64,000 nucleotides of DNA from positions 1 to 64,000 of the forward strand of contig JAHBXB010000005.1 of the NCBI GenBank assembly GCA_019636655.1, written 5' to 3'. A model generated the notes under the pieces. That model searched no databases. It had not been told where the DNA came from and worked only from the letters and a program-made list of their open reading frames with translations. This DNA comes from Phycisphaeraceae bacterium (GTDB lineage Bacteria; Planctomycetota; Phycisphaerae; Phycisphaerales; UBA1924). This document shows, in pieces, positions 51,025 through 59,867 of the stretch. The position numbers and the translations under genes were made by a program. Position 1 is the stretch's first letter. Every line of letters begins with the position of its first letter.

Positions 51025-52770
51025 TCAGCGGCGGGCGCCGCCGGTGGGCATGCGGATGGTGCGCGGGACGGCGGCGCGCGATGGGCCGGCGCTCCGCGAC
51101 GGGGCGGCGCTGCGAGAGGGGCCGATGCCGCGTGATGGGGCCGCGCTGCGGATCGCCTGCGGAGCCGACGAGGAGGTGGCGGTGGGGCGGGCGCCGCCGG
51201 TGGGCATGCGGATCGCGCTGCGCGGCACCGCGGAGGGTGTGGCCGCCGAGCGCGTGGGGCGGGACGGCGAGCCGGTGAGGCGCGGGATGGTGACCGGGGC
51301 GCTCGACGACGCGGCAGGCGAGGCGGCGCGGGCTGGGGGCATGCTGATCGACCGGGCGCCGCGGGATGATGAGGGGGCGACGCCGGTGGGACCGGAGCGC
51401 GGCGCGGAGCCGGGCATCGGGGCGACGGCGGCGCTGTCGCTGATCAGGGTCCTGCGGGGGGCGGCGCCGCGGTTGCCCGAGGGAGCCACGACGCCCGATG
51501 GGCGTGCTCCGCCGGTGGGGGGAACGGCGTTGCCGAGGCGAGAGGGGGCGCGGGGCGCGGCGACGAGGTCGGCGCCGGTGCGGCCTGTGGAGAGGGACGA
51601 GCCGGTCGGCGCGGCGGCGAGCGAGCCGGCGCCGACGGGGGAACCGGTGAGGCGCGGGCCGCCGCGGTCGGGCCGGGCGAAGGTGGGCGCAGGGGGCGTC
51701 GCGGCGCTGGCGCTCACGATACCGCGCGGAGCGCCGGGCGCGCCCTGCGGGGGGCGACCGCCGCCACCGTTCCAGTTTCCGCCATTCCAGTTGCCGCCAT
51801 TCCAGTTTCCGCCGCCGTGGGGCTTGCCGCCGTAGTAGCGGTTGCCGCCGCTCCAGGCGTAGCCGCCGTTCCAGCAGTACGAGCCGCTGTAGCGCGGGGG
51901 GCACCAGACGGGGTAGGACGAGTACCACCAGGGGCTGCAGTAGTAGAAGGGGTTGGTGTAGGTGTAGTAGGGGTAGATCACGGGGGAGGCGTAGACGTAG
52001 GTGGTGCCGACGTAGGCGGTGTCGTAGACGGGGAGGGTGTCGGCGTAGACGATCTGCTGCGTCGGCGCGGGGGCGGGCGTGGAGTTGGGGACCACGATGG
52101 GTTCTGACGCGGGCGCGGCCGGCGCGCTGGGCGCGGGTTGCTCGGGCGCGGGCGGCTCGGGCTGGGCGGGGCTGGCGGCGAAGGACTCGACGGCGGCGTC
52201 GTAGGCGCTGGTGAACTCGGGGTTGGTGGAGAGGGACTGGCGGACGGAGACGAGGGCGGCGCGCGTGGGATCGGGGATGGTGGACTGATCGGCGTTTTTG
52301 TCGTACCACGCGAGGAGTTGTGCGGCGGTGCGGACGGTGAAGGGATCGGAGCCGCCGCGGTCGACGGCGGCGGCGATCTCGGTGTAGGCGGGGCCGAGTT
52401 GGCCGCGGCGTGCGGACATGTAGGCGCTGACGGACCAAGGGAGCGGGTTCGTCGGGTCGGTCTGGGTGAGTTCGCGGGCCTGGGACTCGGCCATCTCCGG
52501 GAGGCCGAAATCGACCATGCGCTGGACGTAGGCGGAGGCGACGGCGGTGGAGCCGGGAAGGGCGGCGGCAGCCGCGGCGAAGGCCTGGATCGCGGCGGAG
52601 GGATCCTGGGCGGAGGCGATCGATTCGATGAGGGGTTCGGAGAGGGGCTGCGCGGGCGGCTGTGCGGCGGAAGAATCGGAGATGGATTGAAGAGCGTTGG
52701 CGGCGCAGGCTCCGAGGCCGATGACGACAGCGGATGCCGCGGCGAGGAAGGCGGGGGTGCGGTGGTTCAT
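51025..52770 (-). CDS. Lipoprotein with helical N-domain, aromatic patch and long low-complexity tail
   Basis: The 581-aa product has a lipobox (AVVIGLGAC, about 14-22), a TPR-like helical domain (about 55-205), a Pro-rich linker, an unusual Tyr/Trp/Pro patch (about 260-310, VIYPYYTYTNPFYYCSPWWY), the repeat GGNWN three times (about 320-335), and about 230 residues of Ser/Arg/Pro/Ala with IRMPTGGAR twice near the end. It is preceded by AGGAGGGA before ATG 52770. A surface or wall-associated role is possible; none is known. It is divergent from the DinB-like gene. Confidence 0.7.
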   Translation of the reverse strand: MNHRTPAFLAAASAVVIGLGACAANALQSISDSSAAQPPAQPLSEPLIESIASAQDPSAAIQAFAAAAAALPGSTAVASAYVQRMVDFGLPEMAESQARELTQTDPTNPLPWSVSAYMSARRGQLGPAYTEIAAAVDRGGSDPFTVRTAAQLLAWYDKNADQSTIPDPTRAALVSVRQSLSTNPEFTSAYDAAVESFAASPAQPEPPAPEQPAPSAPAAPASEPIVVPNSTPAPAPTQQIVYADTLPVYDTAYVGTTYVYASPVIYPYYTYTNPFYYCSPWWYSSYPVWCPPRYSGSYCWNGGYAWSGGNRYYGGKPHGGGNWNGGNWNGGNWNGGGGRPPQGAPGAPRGIVSASAATPPAPTFARPDRGGPRLTGSPVGAGSLAAAPTGSSLSTGRTGADLVAAPRAPSRLGNAVPPTGGARPSGVVAPSGNRGAAPRRTLISDSAAVAPMPGSAPRSGPTGVAPSSSRGARSISMPPARAASPAASSSAPVTIPRLTGSPSRPTRSAATPSAVPRSAIRMPTGGARPTATSSSAPQAIRSAAPSRGIGPSRSAAPSRSAGPSRAAVPRTIRMPTGGARR

Positions 52771-52914
52771 GGCGGTCCCTCCTGAGTACGAACGCTGGAC
52801 CTAAGGGGTTTATGTCATGAAAAGGTCCGGGGTTGCCGGAATGTCGGGAGTGAGGTCAGAACCCCGGGTCGGGAAGGCCGTAGGCTGGCGTGGGGCGGGG
52901 CTTGGAGGCTGGCG

Positions 52915-53427
52915 ATGTTGAATGGTGAGGTGATGTGGACGCTGTTTCGATACTCGGATTGGGCCGACACGCGGGTGCTGGAGTGTTCGCAGGGGGTTGT
53001 GGACGAGGGGTTGGATCGGGTGATCGGGATGGGGCCGGGGTCGCTGCGGCGGACGCTGCTGCACATCCATGCGGGCGAGGCGACGTGGCTGAGGCGGTGG
53101 ATGGATGGGCGAGAAGGGGGCGTGGCGGAACCGAAGTGGCCGGCAGAATCGGAGCGGGTGGGGATCGGGGCATTGCGGGAGCGGTTCACGGCGACGTGGG
53201 CGTCGAGGGACGGGTTTCTCGGGTCGCTGGCGGAGGGGGATCTGGGGCGGGTGCAGGCGTACCGGGATTCCAAGGGCGGGGTGTTCAGGGCAACGTTGTC
53301 GGACATGGTGCTGCAGGCGTGTCTGCATTCGCACCATCACCGGGCGCAGGCGGTGAACATGCTGCGGCAGGTGGGCGGGGAGGCGCCGGAGGTGGACTAC
53401 ATGATGTGGGTTCGGGAGCCGGCGTAG
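52915..53427 (+). CDS. DinB-family (four-helix) metal-binding protein
   Basis: The 170-aa protein has the DinB/YfiT fold: helix 1 with TLFRYSDWADTRVLE, LLHIHAGEATWLRRW (about 44-58, first His) and HSHHHRAQAVNMLRQVG (about 138-154, clustered His). Such His triads bind a divalent metal in bacillithiol- or mycothiol-dependent transferases and other members. Substrate unknown. It begins 144 bp from the divergent lipoprotein gene and ends before the RRM gene's promoter. Confidence 0.82.
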   Translation: MLNGEVMWTLFRYSDWADTRVLECSQGVVDEGLDRVIGMGPGSLRRTLLHIHAGEATWLRRWMDGREGGVAEPKWPAESERVGIGALRERFTATWASRDGFLGSLAEGDLGRVQAYRDSKGGVFRATLSDMVLQACLHSHHHRAQAVNMLRQVGGEAPEVDYMMWVREPA

Positions 53428-53473
53428 GGGCGGAGGGGGCGGGCGGTGAGGGGGCGACCCGGGAACTGGGGGA

Positions 53474-53501
53474 TTGGCGGAACGAGGGGGTGTGGTATAT
53501 T
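53474..53501 (+). promoter_or_regulatory. Promoter of the RRM gene
   Basis: TTGGCG (53474-53479), 16 bp, TATATT (53496-53501). The expected start near 53508 leaves a leader of about 130 nt before ATG 53638. The -35 and spacing match the promoter proposed at 20753-20780. Confidence 0.6.
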
Positions 53502-53637
53502 CGTTGGGAATGCACGCGCGGCCGGTGCGGGGTGGACCCGTGACCGGGGCGTGCTCGACCGACGCTCAATCAGGCCCGAGGTGCGGCAGCGGTTCAGACT
53601 CTCATTGTGCTCGGGCAGGATTGGATCAGGTCGGACT

Positions 53638-54000
53638 ATGAAGAAGCTCTACGTTGGGAACCTCTCGTTCGGAACGAATGACTCGGCGCTGCGATCACTG
53701 TTTGAGCCGTTTGGCGAGGTGTCGTCGGCGTCGGTGGTGATGGACCGCGAGACGGGTCGCAGCCGCGGGTTCGGGTTTGTCGAGATGACGAACGACGGCG
53801 ACGCGGAGAACGCGATCAACGAAATGAATGGGAAGAACGTGGATGGGCGGGACCTGACGGTGAACGAGGCGAGGCCGCGTGAGCCACGATCGGGTGGGTT
53901 CGGCGGAGGTGGCGGCGGACGCGGCGGGTACGGGGGCGGTGGTGGTGGCGGGCGGGGTGGGTATGGTGGTGGGGGAGGCGGGGGTCGCGGGGGGTGGTAA
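53638..54000 (+). CDS. Glycine-rich RRM RNA-binding protein
   Basis: The 120-aa protein has one RRM domain: KKLYVGNL (RNP2, about 2-9) and RSRGFGFVEM (RNP1, about 41-50), ending near residue 80. The last about 35 residues are Gly with regularly placed Arg and Tyr (GGYGGGGGGGRGGY repeats). It closely resembles the small RRM proteins of cyanobacteria and planctomycetes. ATG 53638 gives the exact RRM start; upstream in-frame codons are not supported. A promoter and strong terminator make it a single-gene unit. Confidence 0.93.
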   Translation: MKKLYVGNLSFGTNDSALRSLFEPFGEVSSASVVMDRETGRSRGFGFVEMTNDGDAENAINEMNGKNVDGRDLTVNEARPREPRSGGFGGGGGGRGGYGGGGGGGRGGYGGGGGGGRGGW

Positions 54001-54037
54001 GCGGCTTGTGTTAAGCAAGGTTTCATGAAAGTGAAGG

Positions 54038-54070
54038 CCCCGCATTGCAGGATGCGGGGTCTTTTCTTTG
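54038..54070 (+). terminator. Rho-independent terminator after the RRM gene
   Basis: CCCCGCAT (54038-54045) and ATGCGGGG (54052-54059) form an 8-bp perfect stem with a TGCAGG loop, followed by TCTTTTCTTT. Confidence 0.92.
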
Positions 54071-54175
54071 AAGGAGGAGGGTTGCGTGGTGGCCGGAGTT
54101 TTGTTAGGTTGTCGCCGCAAATTGGGCTGAAGATGTTCGGAGAATGCGTTGGGTGGGTGGGGCAGGAGCGGATGC

Positions 54176-54544
54176 ATGGGACGGATTATCGGGATCGTGG
54201 TTGTGGTGGCCGTGGCGATCGGCGTGATCTGGATGAAGTTGGGTCGCAAGGACGACCAGTCGAAGATCATGCATGAGAACGTGCTGACGGCGCTGCAGTC
54301 GCTGCCGGACTACAAGACCCACGAGGGGCTGTACCTGCAGCTTGTGGAGGAGCACCACAAGGATTCGTTCGATCACCACTACACGATGGGCGGGAGGCGG
54401 TCGTCGGGGCGGTTCGACGTGGAGGGGTATCTGACGGAGATGTTCTCGACGATGGCGAAAGACGCCGAGCGGCAGGGGTACAAGACGCAGGCGAAGGAGA
54501 TCCTCGAGTTGCGGTCGCAGATGGTGACGACGACGAGGCCGTGA
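54176..54544 (+). CDS. Small membrane-anchored hypothetical protein
   Basis: The 122-aa product has an N-terminal signal anchor (about 3-21, IIGIVVVVAVAIGVIWM) and a soluble domain with HENVLTALQSLPDYKTHEGLYLQLVEEHHKDSFDHHYTMGG. Clustered His and acidic residues could bind metal, but no family is recognised. AGGAGCGG lies 5-11 nt before ATG 54176. It is convergent with purL, 15 bp away. Confidence 0.65.
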   Translation: MGRIIGIVVVVAVAIGVIWMKLGRKDDQSKIMHENVLTALQSLPDYKTHEGLYLQLVEEHHKDSFDHHYTMGGRRSSGRFDVEGYLTEMFSTMAKDAERQGYKTQAKEILELRSQMVTTTRP

Positions 54545-54559
54545 GACTGGCGACGGTCG

Positions 54560-57500
54560 CTACCAATCGAGCGTGCCAGTCCAGGCTTCGCGGAGGCGGG
54601 TGACGGGGATCGGGGCGGGCTCGCCGCGGACGATCAGGGAGCCGGAGTCGTCGAGTTCGCCGATGACGGCGTGGGGGATGTCGTGGAGGATCTTCGCGGC
54701 GGCCGGGAGGTCGGCCGCGGCGATCTCGATGAGGTAGCGGCTGGGGGATTCAGCGAAGGCGACGGCGATCGGGTTGAGTGGGGCGGCCGTGACGGTGGCC
54801 TTGGCGAGGTCGATTGAGGCGCCGATGGGGGCGGCATCGGTGTGACCGGCGATGAGCATCTCGGCGAGCGCGGCGAGGAGGCCGCCGTCGGAGACATCGT
54901 GGGCGGAGCGGACGAGGTTGGCGCGGATGAGGGCGTGCACGGCGAGGGCGGCGCGTGGGCCGAGGGTGAGGTCGGTGGCGGGGACGGCGGCGGAGAGGCC
55001 CGGGGCGGCGGGGAGGCCGAAGAGGTGCTGGTAGTGCGAGCCGCCCATGTGCGGGGCGGTTGCGCCGACGAGGAGGAGGAGGTTGCCGGGGCGCTTGGCG
55101 TCCATGGTGATGCAGCGGGCAACATCGGGGACGGTGGCGATGCCGGTGATGAGCAGAGTGTAGGGGATCTCGACGGTGTGGGAGCGGCCGGTCTCGGGGT
55201 CGGTGTAGGTGAGTTGGTTGTTGAGGGAGTCCTTGCCGGAGACGAAGGGGGTGCGGTAGGCCTTGGCGGCGTCGTAGCACCCCTCGGCGGCGCGGACGAG
55301 GGCGCCGAGGTGGTGGGGCTTCTGGCAACTGGGCCAGCAGAAGTTGTCGAGGATGGCGATGCGTGTGGGATCGGCGCCGACGCAGACGAGGTTGCGGACG
55401 CACTCATCGACGGCGGCGAGGACCATGAGGTAGGGGTCGCCGCGGAGCGAGGGGTCGCCGATGCCGGTCTGGAGTCCCTGGGAGATGGCGAGGGCGCGTG
55501 TGGAGCCGGGGACGGGCTGGATGATGGAGGCGTCGGAGGGGCCGCGGGAGTCGGGGCCGACGAGGGGCTTGACGAGGGTGTTGCCGCGGACCTCGTGGTC
55601 GTATTGGCGGATGATCCAGTGCTTGGAGGCGATGGAGGGGTGGGCGAGGAGGTCGAGGAGCGAGGCGGAGAGGGGGCGGGGGTGGGAGGTGCGGGGAGGC
55701 GTGGGGGCCGGGGAGTGGGGCGGGGGCCAGGTGGCGTCGCGGTGCGGGGTGGGGATGCCGTCGTGGAGGAAGTGCATGGAGAGGCGGCCGACTTCCTGGC
55801 CGTGGAAGAGCAGTTGGAGGTCGGGGCCGGCGGAGGCGGGGGCGTTTGGGGCGGGGGCCGGGGAGCGGAACTCGCCGAGGACGGCGAGTTCGACGGATTC
55901 CTCGGCGCAGATCTGCTTGAGGGCTTCGAGGTTGGCGGGGGGGACGGCGAGGACCATGCGCTCCTGGGCCTCGGAGATCCAGATCTCGGTGTAGGAGAGG
56001 CCGTCGTACTTGAGGGGGGCGCGGTCGAGGTGGACAATGGCGCCGGTGTCCTTGGCCATCTCGCCGATGGCTGAAGAGAAGCCGCCGGCGCCGCAGTCGG
56101 TGAGAGCGGTGAAGAGCGGGGTTGGCTCGGCACTCGCAGCGACTCCGCTACGGTTCCAGCGGGCAACGGGCTTGAGCCTGCGAGAATAGAGGTCAATGAA
56201 CTTCGAGATGTCTGTCGGGGGTGTTGTTCCCGCAGCGCTGATGCTGAACAAGCGTCCGTCGTCGGCGCCGATGATCTCGTGGTAGCCGCCTGGGTTTAAA
56301 TGCTCCATTCCGAGCCGTGCATAGGTACGGATTCCAAGATCGCGCATCTGTCGCGCGACGACGTCATCGAGTTCGGTTTGCTTCGTAGAAAGAGGCTGGG
56401 CGTAGTCCCTGGCCCGCATGATTGCATCAAGCAGTCGCTTTTCTTCGATGGCGTTGCCGATCTGCACGGCGTGGGCGAACTCATCGGCGGAGGTGTGCTC
56501 GAGTTCGGCGGAGGAGAAGGTGGCGCCGTGGATGCCGTCGCGCCCGGTGCGGCCGCCGAGGGCGACGATCAGGTCGCCGGCGCCGACTGCGCCCTTGATG
56601 AGGCTCCGGGGCATGACGCCGATGCAGCCGCAGAAGACGAGTGGGTTGCCGATGTAGCGGTCGTCGAAGGAGACGGCGCCGGAGACGGTGGGGATCCCCA
56701 TGCGGTTTCCGTAGTCACGGACACCGGCGACGACCTGGGAGAGGACGCGGCGGGGGTGGAGGGTGTTGGGAGGGAGAGGAAGCGCGGGCCGGGCGGTGGA
56801 AGGTTGCGGGCTTGGGGATGAGACGGCGGCGGCCTCTGACCAGTGATCGGGGAAAGCGACGCAGAAGACGTCGGTGTTGGCGACGGGGCGGGCGGCGAGG
56901 CCGGTGCCGATGACGTCGCGGATGCAGCCGCCGGCGCCGGTGGCGGCGCCGCCGTAGGGCTCGATGGCGGAGGGGTGGTTGTGGGTCTCGATCTTGACGC
57001 AGACGGCGGTGGTGTCGTCGAAGGCGATGACGCCGGCGTTGTCGACGAAGACGGAGAGGGTCCAGTCGACTCCGCCCTTTGGGGCAATGAGCTCGTGGGT
57101 CGCGGCGGCGACGGTGGACTTGAGGAGGTTGCTGATGGTGACGGTGCCGTCGGCGGCGACGGCGTGACCGGGGCGGTTGATCCAGGTGATCGGATCGTCG
57201 GTGGCCGGGGCGGCGCGGTAGTGGATGGAACTCTTGAGGGTCTTGTGGACGCAGTGCTCGGACCAGGTCTGGGCGAGGGTTTCGAGTTCGATGTCGGTGG
57301 GGTCTCGCGAGAGGGAGGTGTAGTGGGCCTGGATGGCGCGCATCTCATCGAGGGAGAGGAAGAGGTGGGCGTCGCGGGAGAGGCGGGTGAGCTGCTCGTC
57401 GGAGAGGTTGAGGAGCGGGATGCTGCGGACGGCGTGCTCGTGGGAGCGGCCCTGGGGGAAGGTCTCGGGGTGGTATGGCTCGGTGTGGATGCGGTGGATG

Positions 57501-57952
57501 ACGGGGTTGGCGAGGAGGCGAGCGGCGAGGCGGCGGGCGGAATCGGTAGTGAGGCCGTCTCCGGCGAGGTCGTAGCGCCAGCCGGTGGAGACCCTGGCGT
57601 CGACGCCGGAAAGGTCGCGGATCGCGTCCTGCACGGACTGCGCGACTGGGTCCATCACGCCGGGGAGCGGGTGGACCTCGATGAGTTGGGCGCCGGGGAC
57701 GCAGAGGTCGGGGGAGGAGCCGAGGATGGCGATCTCGGTGACGGGGTCGGCGAGCAGCCGCGTGCGGAGGGTCTCGAGCTGCGCGGCGGAGAGCGCGGCC
57801 TGGACGAGGTAGACGTGGGCGGAGCGGACGGAGGAAAGGGCGATGCCAAGGGCCGCGGCGTCGCGCTTGAGGGCGTCGGCGATGGGGTCGGCGTGGGTGG
57901 GGCGGGGCGAGACTTCGATTCGGTGGACGGGCGCTGGGGGAGAGGATGGCAT
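54560..57952 (-). CDS. purL: Phosphoribosylformylglycinamidine synthase, PurL-type, with N-terminal PurS-like region
   Basis: PurL makes formylglycinamidine ribonucleotide in purine synthesis. The 1130-aa protein has a PurS-like start (about 9-165, AHVYLVQAALSAAQLETLRT), then the two AIR-synthase-related halves: TWSEHCVHKT, IETHNHPSAIEPYGGAATG (about 300-320), GGRTGRDGIHGATFSS, and LTDCGAGGFSSAIGEM, plus the second half with VSGKDSLNNQ and SDGGLLAALAEM. No glutaminase domain is present, so PurQ must be separate. A lower-G+C insert of about 100 residues lies between AIMRARD and LFTALTDCGAGG (about 56110-56420). Confidence 0.92.
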   Translation of the reverse strand: MPSSPPAPVHRIEVSPRPTHADPIADALKRDAAALGIALSSVRSAHVYLVQAALSAAQLETLRTRLLADPVTEIAILGSSPDLCVPGAQLIEVHPLPGVMDPVAQSVQDAIRDLSGVDARVSTGWRYDLAGDGLTTDSARRLAARLLANPVIHRIHTEPYHPETFPQGRSHEHAVRSIPLLNLSDEQLTRLSRDAHLFLSLDEMRAIQAHYTSLSRDPTDIELETLAQTWSEHCVHKTLKSSIHYRAAPATDDPITWINRPGHAVAADGTVTISNLLKSTVAAATHELIAPKGGVDWTLSVFVDNAGVIAFDDTTAVCVKIETHNHPSAIEPYGGAATGAGGCIRDVIGTGLAARPVANTDVFCVAFPDHWSEAAAVSSPSPQPSTARPALPLPPNTLHPRRVLSQVVAGVRDYGNRMGIPTVSGAVSFDDRYIGNPLVFCGCIGVMPRSLIKGAVGAGDLIVALGGRTGRDGIHGATFSSAELEHTSADEFAHAVQIGNAIEEKRLLDAIMRARDYAQPLSTKQTELDDVVARQMRDLGIRTYARLGMEHLNPGGYHEIIGADDGRLFSISAAGTTPPTDISKFIDLYSRRLKPVARWNRSGVAASAEPTPLFTALTDCGAGGFSSAIGEMAKDTGAIVHLDRAPLKYDGLSYTEIWISEAQERMVLAVPPANLEALKQICAEESVELAVLGEFRSPAPAPNAPASAGPDLQLLFHGQEVGRLSMHFLHDGIPTPHRDATWPPPHSPAPTPPRTSHPRPLSASLLDLLAHPSIASKHWIIRQYDHEVRGNTLVKPLVGPDSRGPSDASIIQPVPGSTRALAISQGLQTGIGDPSLRGDPYLMVLAAVDECVRNLVCVGADPTRIAILDNFCWPSCQKPHHLGALVRAAEGCYDAAKAYRTPFVSGKDSLNNQLTYTDPETGRSHTVEIPYTLLITGIATVPDVARCITMDAKRPGNLLLLVGATAPHMGGSHYQHLFGLPAAPGLSAAVPATDLTLGPRAALAVHALIRANLVRSAHDVSDGGLLAALAEMLIAGHTDAAPIGASIDLAKATVTAAPLNPIAVAFAESPSRYLIEIAAADLPAAAKILHDIPHAVIGELDDSGSLIVRGEPAPIPVTRLREAWTGTLDW

Positions 57953-58032
57953 GGCGCGGCATCCTATAGAGGAAGGCGGGCGGACGGAGGGGGAGGAGGC
58001 CGGAGGGGCGGGGCACTGGTACAGTGGCGGCC

Positions 58033-58521
58033 ATGGCGTCGAGCGCGAACAAGGACGGAGCGGCAGAACAGCCGCGGGTGGAGTTGTACACAGACGGGGC
58101 GTGCTCGGGGAACCCCGGTCCGGGCGGGTGGGCGTTCGTGCTGAAGCATCCGGCGAGCGGGAAGGTGGTGGAGCAGTCCGGAGGGGAGCCGGACACGACG
58201 AACAACCGGATGGAGTTGCGGGCGGTGATCGAGGGGCTGGCGTGGATCAAGAAGCCGGCACGGGTGGAGTTGTACTCGGATTCCAAGTACGTGCTGGACG
58301 GGCTGTCGGAATGGATGGCGGGGTGGAAAGCGCGTGGGTGGAAGACGGCGGCGAAGAAGCCGGTGAAGAACGTGGAGTTGTGGCAGGAACTGGATGGGCT
58401 GAGGACGCGGCACGAGGTGAGTTTTCACTGGGTGGAGGGGCACTCGGGGCACCCGGAGAACGAGCGGTGCGACGAGTTGGCGGTGGCGGAGATCCAGAAG
58501 ATGAGGGCGCGGGGAGGGTGA
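58033..58521 (+). CDS. rnhA: Ribonuclease HI
   Basis: RNase HI cuts RNA in RNA-DNA hybrids. The 162-aa protein has the DEDD active site: [16 protein letters not shown] (Asp at about 21), [15 protein letters not shown] (Glu about 60), [12 protein letters not shown] (Asp about 82) and ERCDELA (Asp about 147), plus the basic handle [17 protein letters not shown] 58033 and GTG 58024 are both possible starts. It is divergent from purL, with 80 bp between. Confidence 0.94.
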   Translation: MASSANKDGAAEQPRVELYTDGACSGNPGPGGWAFVLKHPASGKVVEQSGGEPDTTNNRMELRAVIEGLAWIKKPARVELYSDSKYVLDGLSEWMAGWKARGWKTAAKKPVKNVELWQELDGLRTRHEVSFHWVEGHSGHPENERCDELAVAEIQKMRARGG

Positions 58522-58731
58522 GTGCGGCGGGTGCGAGGGGCGGCCGGGGGGTGGGGTTGTAGGGATTAGGGAAGGACGTGACGGGCTCGGCCGCCCAGTC
58601 GGCAGGGTTGTCGCCGCTTGCGCGGAAGGAGCGGTCAAGGGGTGGGTCCGGAAGTCCGATTGCGAGGGGGCGTGGTGGCGCGGGCCGCCCGGGCGGCGGC
58701 TGGTCGGGTGGGGCGGGCAGGAGGCGGAACC

Positions 58732-59790
58732 GTGGTGAAGCTGAGCGACATCCTGAAGGCGGCGTTCGAGAACGATGCATCGGACGTGCACCTGATCGCG
58801 AACCACCCGCCGATGGTGCGTGTGCACACGGTGATGACGCCGATGGATTTCCCCGCGCTGAGCCCCGAGAACACGCGGAAGATGTTCGAGGAGATGGCGC
58901 CGAAGGAGGCGATCGCGACGTTCGACCGCCAGAAGGACTCGGACTTCTCGTACGAGATGCCGGGGCTGGCCCGGTACCGCGTGAACGCGCACATGCAGCG
59001 CGGCTCGGCGGCGCTGGCGATGCGCATGATCAAGACGAAGGTTCCGCCGCTGGCGAACCTGAACCTGCCGGAGGTCATCGCGCGGCTGACGTACCTGCCG
59101 CGCGGGCTGGTGCTGGTGACAGGGGACACGGGCTCGGGCAAGTCGACGACGCTGGCGGCGATGATCCAGGCGATGAACGAGCGGTACCGCAAGCACATCA
59201 TCACGCTCGAAGACCCCGTCGAGTACTCGTTCGTGAGCAACCGGTGCGTGATCGAGCAGCGTGAGCTGGGGCAGGACATGCCGTCGTTCGCGTCGGGCCT
59301 GAAGCACGCGCTGCGTCAGGACCCGGACATCATCCTGGTCGGCGAAATGCGCGACCTGGAGACGACGGCGCTGGCGATCTCGGCCGCCGAGACGGGCCAC
59401 CTGGTGCTCAGCACGCTGCACACGTGCAACGCGTCGCAGACGGTGGAACGCATCATCGACATGTACCCCGCGGGACAGCAGAACCAGATCCGCTCGATGA
59501 TGGCGAACACGCTGCAGGCGGTGGTGAGCCAGACGCTGTTCAGCCGGATCGACAAGCCGGGGATGTGCCCGGCGGTCGAGGTGCTGCTGTGCACGCCGGC
59601 GGTGCGGAACCTGATCCGCGAGGCGAGGACGTTCGAGATCCCGAACGTGATCGAGACGAACCGCGCGATCGGGATGAAGAGCCTGGACACGGCGATCGCG
59701 GAGTTGTACTTCAACGGGATGATCAGCCGCGAGGATGCGATCGCGCAGGCGGCGTACCCGGACAAGCTGGACCGGACGCTGGTGGCGTGA
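58732..59790 (+). CDS. pilT: Type IV pilus retraction ATPase PilT
   Basis: PilT is the hexameric ATPase that disassembles type IV pili. The 352-aa protein has VKLSDILKAAFENDASDVHL at the start, Walker A GDTGSGKST (about 129-137), Asp box LEDPVEY, Walker B ILVGEMRD and the His-box STLHTCNASQTVERIIDMYP. ATP-binding and length fit PilT rather than PilB. GTG 58732 follows AGGAGGCGG. It starts a cluster of pilus genes. Confidence 0.92.
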   Translation: MVKLSDILKAAFENDASDVHLIANHPPMVRVHTVMTPMDFPALSPENTRKMFEEMAPKEAIATFDRQKDSDFSYEMPGLARYRVNAHMQRGSAALAMRMIKTKVPPLANLNLPEVIARLTYLPRGLVLVTGDTGSGKSTTLAAMIQAMNERYRKHIITLEDPVEYSFVSNRCVIEQRELGQDMPSFASGLKHALRQDPDIILVGEMRDLETTALAISAAETGHLVLSTLHTCNASQTVERIIDMYPAGQQNQIRSMMANTLQAVVSQTLFSRIDKPGMCPAVEVLLCTPAVRNLIREARTFEIPNVIETNRAIGMKSLDTAIAELYFNGMISREDAIAQAAYPDKLDRTLVA

Positions 59791-59867
59791 GTCGGCGTCC
59801 CCGGTAGCGCCGGGGGTCGTGGCGTGTGGATCGAGTGCTCGCGGGGGCCGGGAGCTGGTGAGACGAC

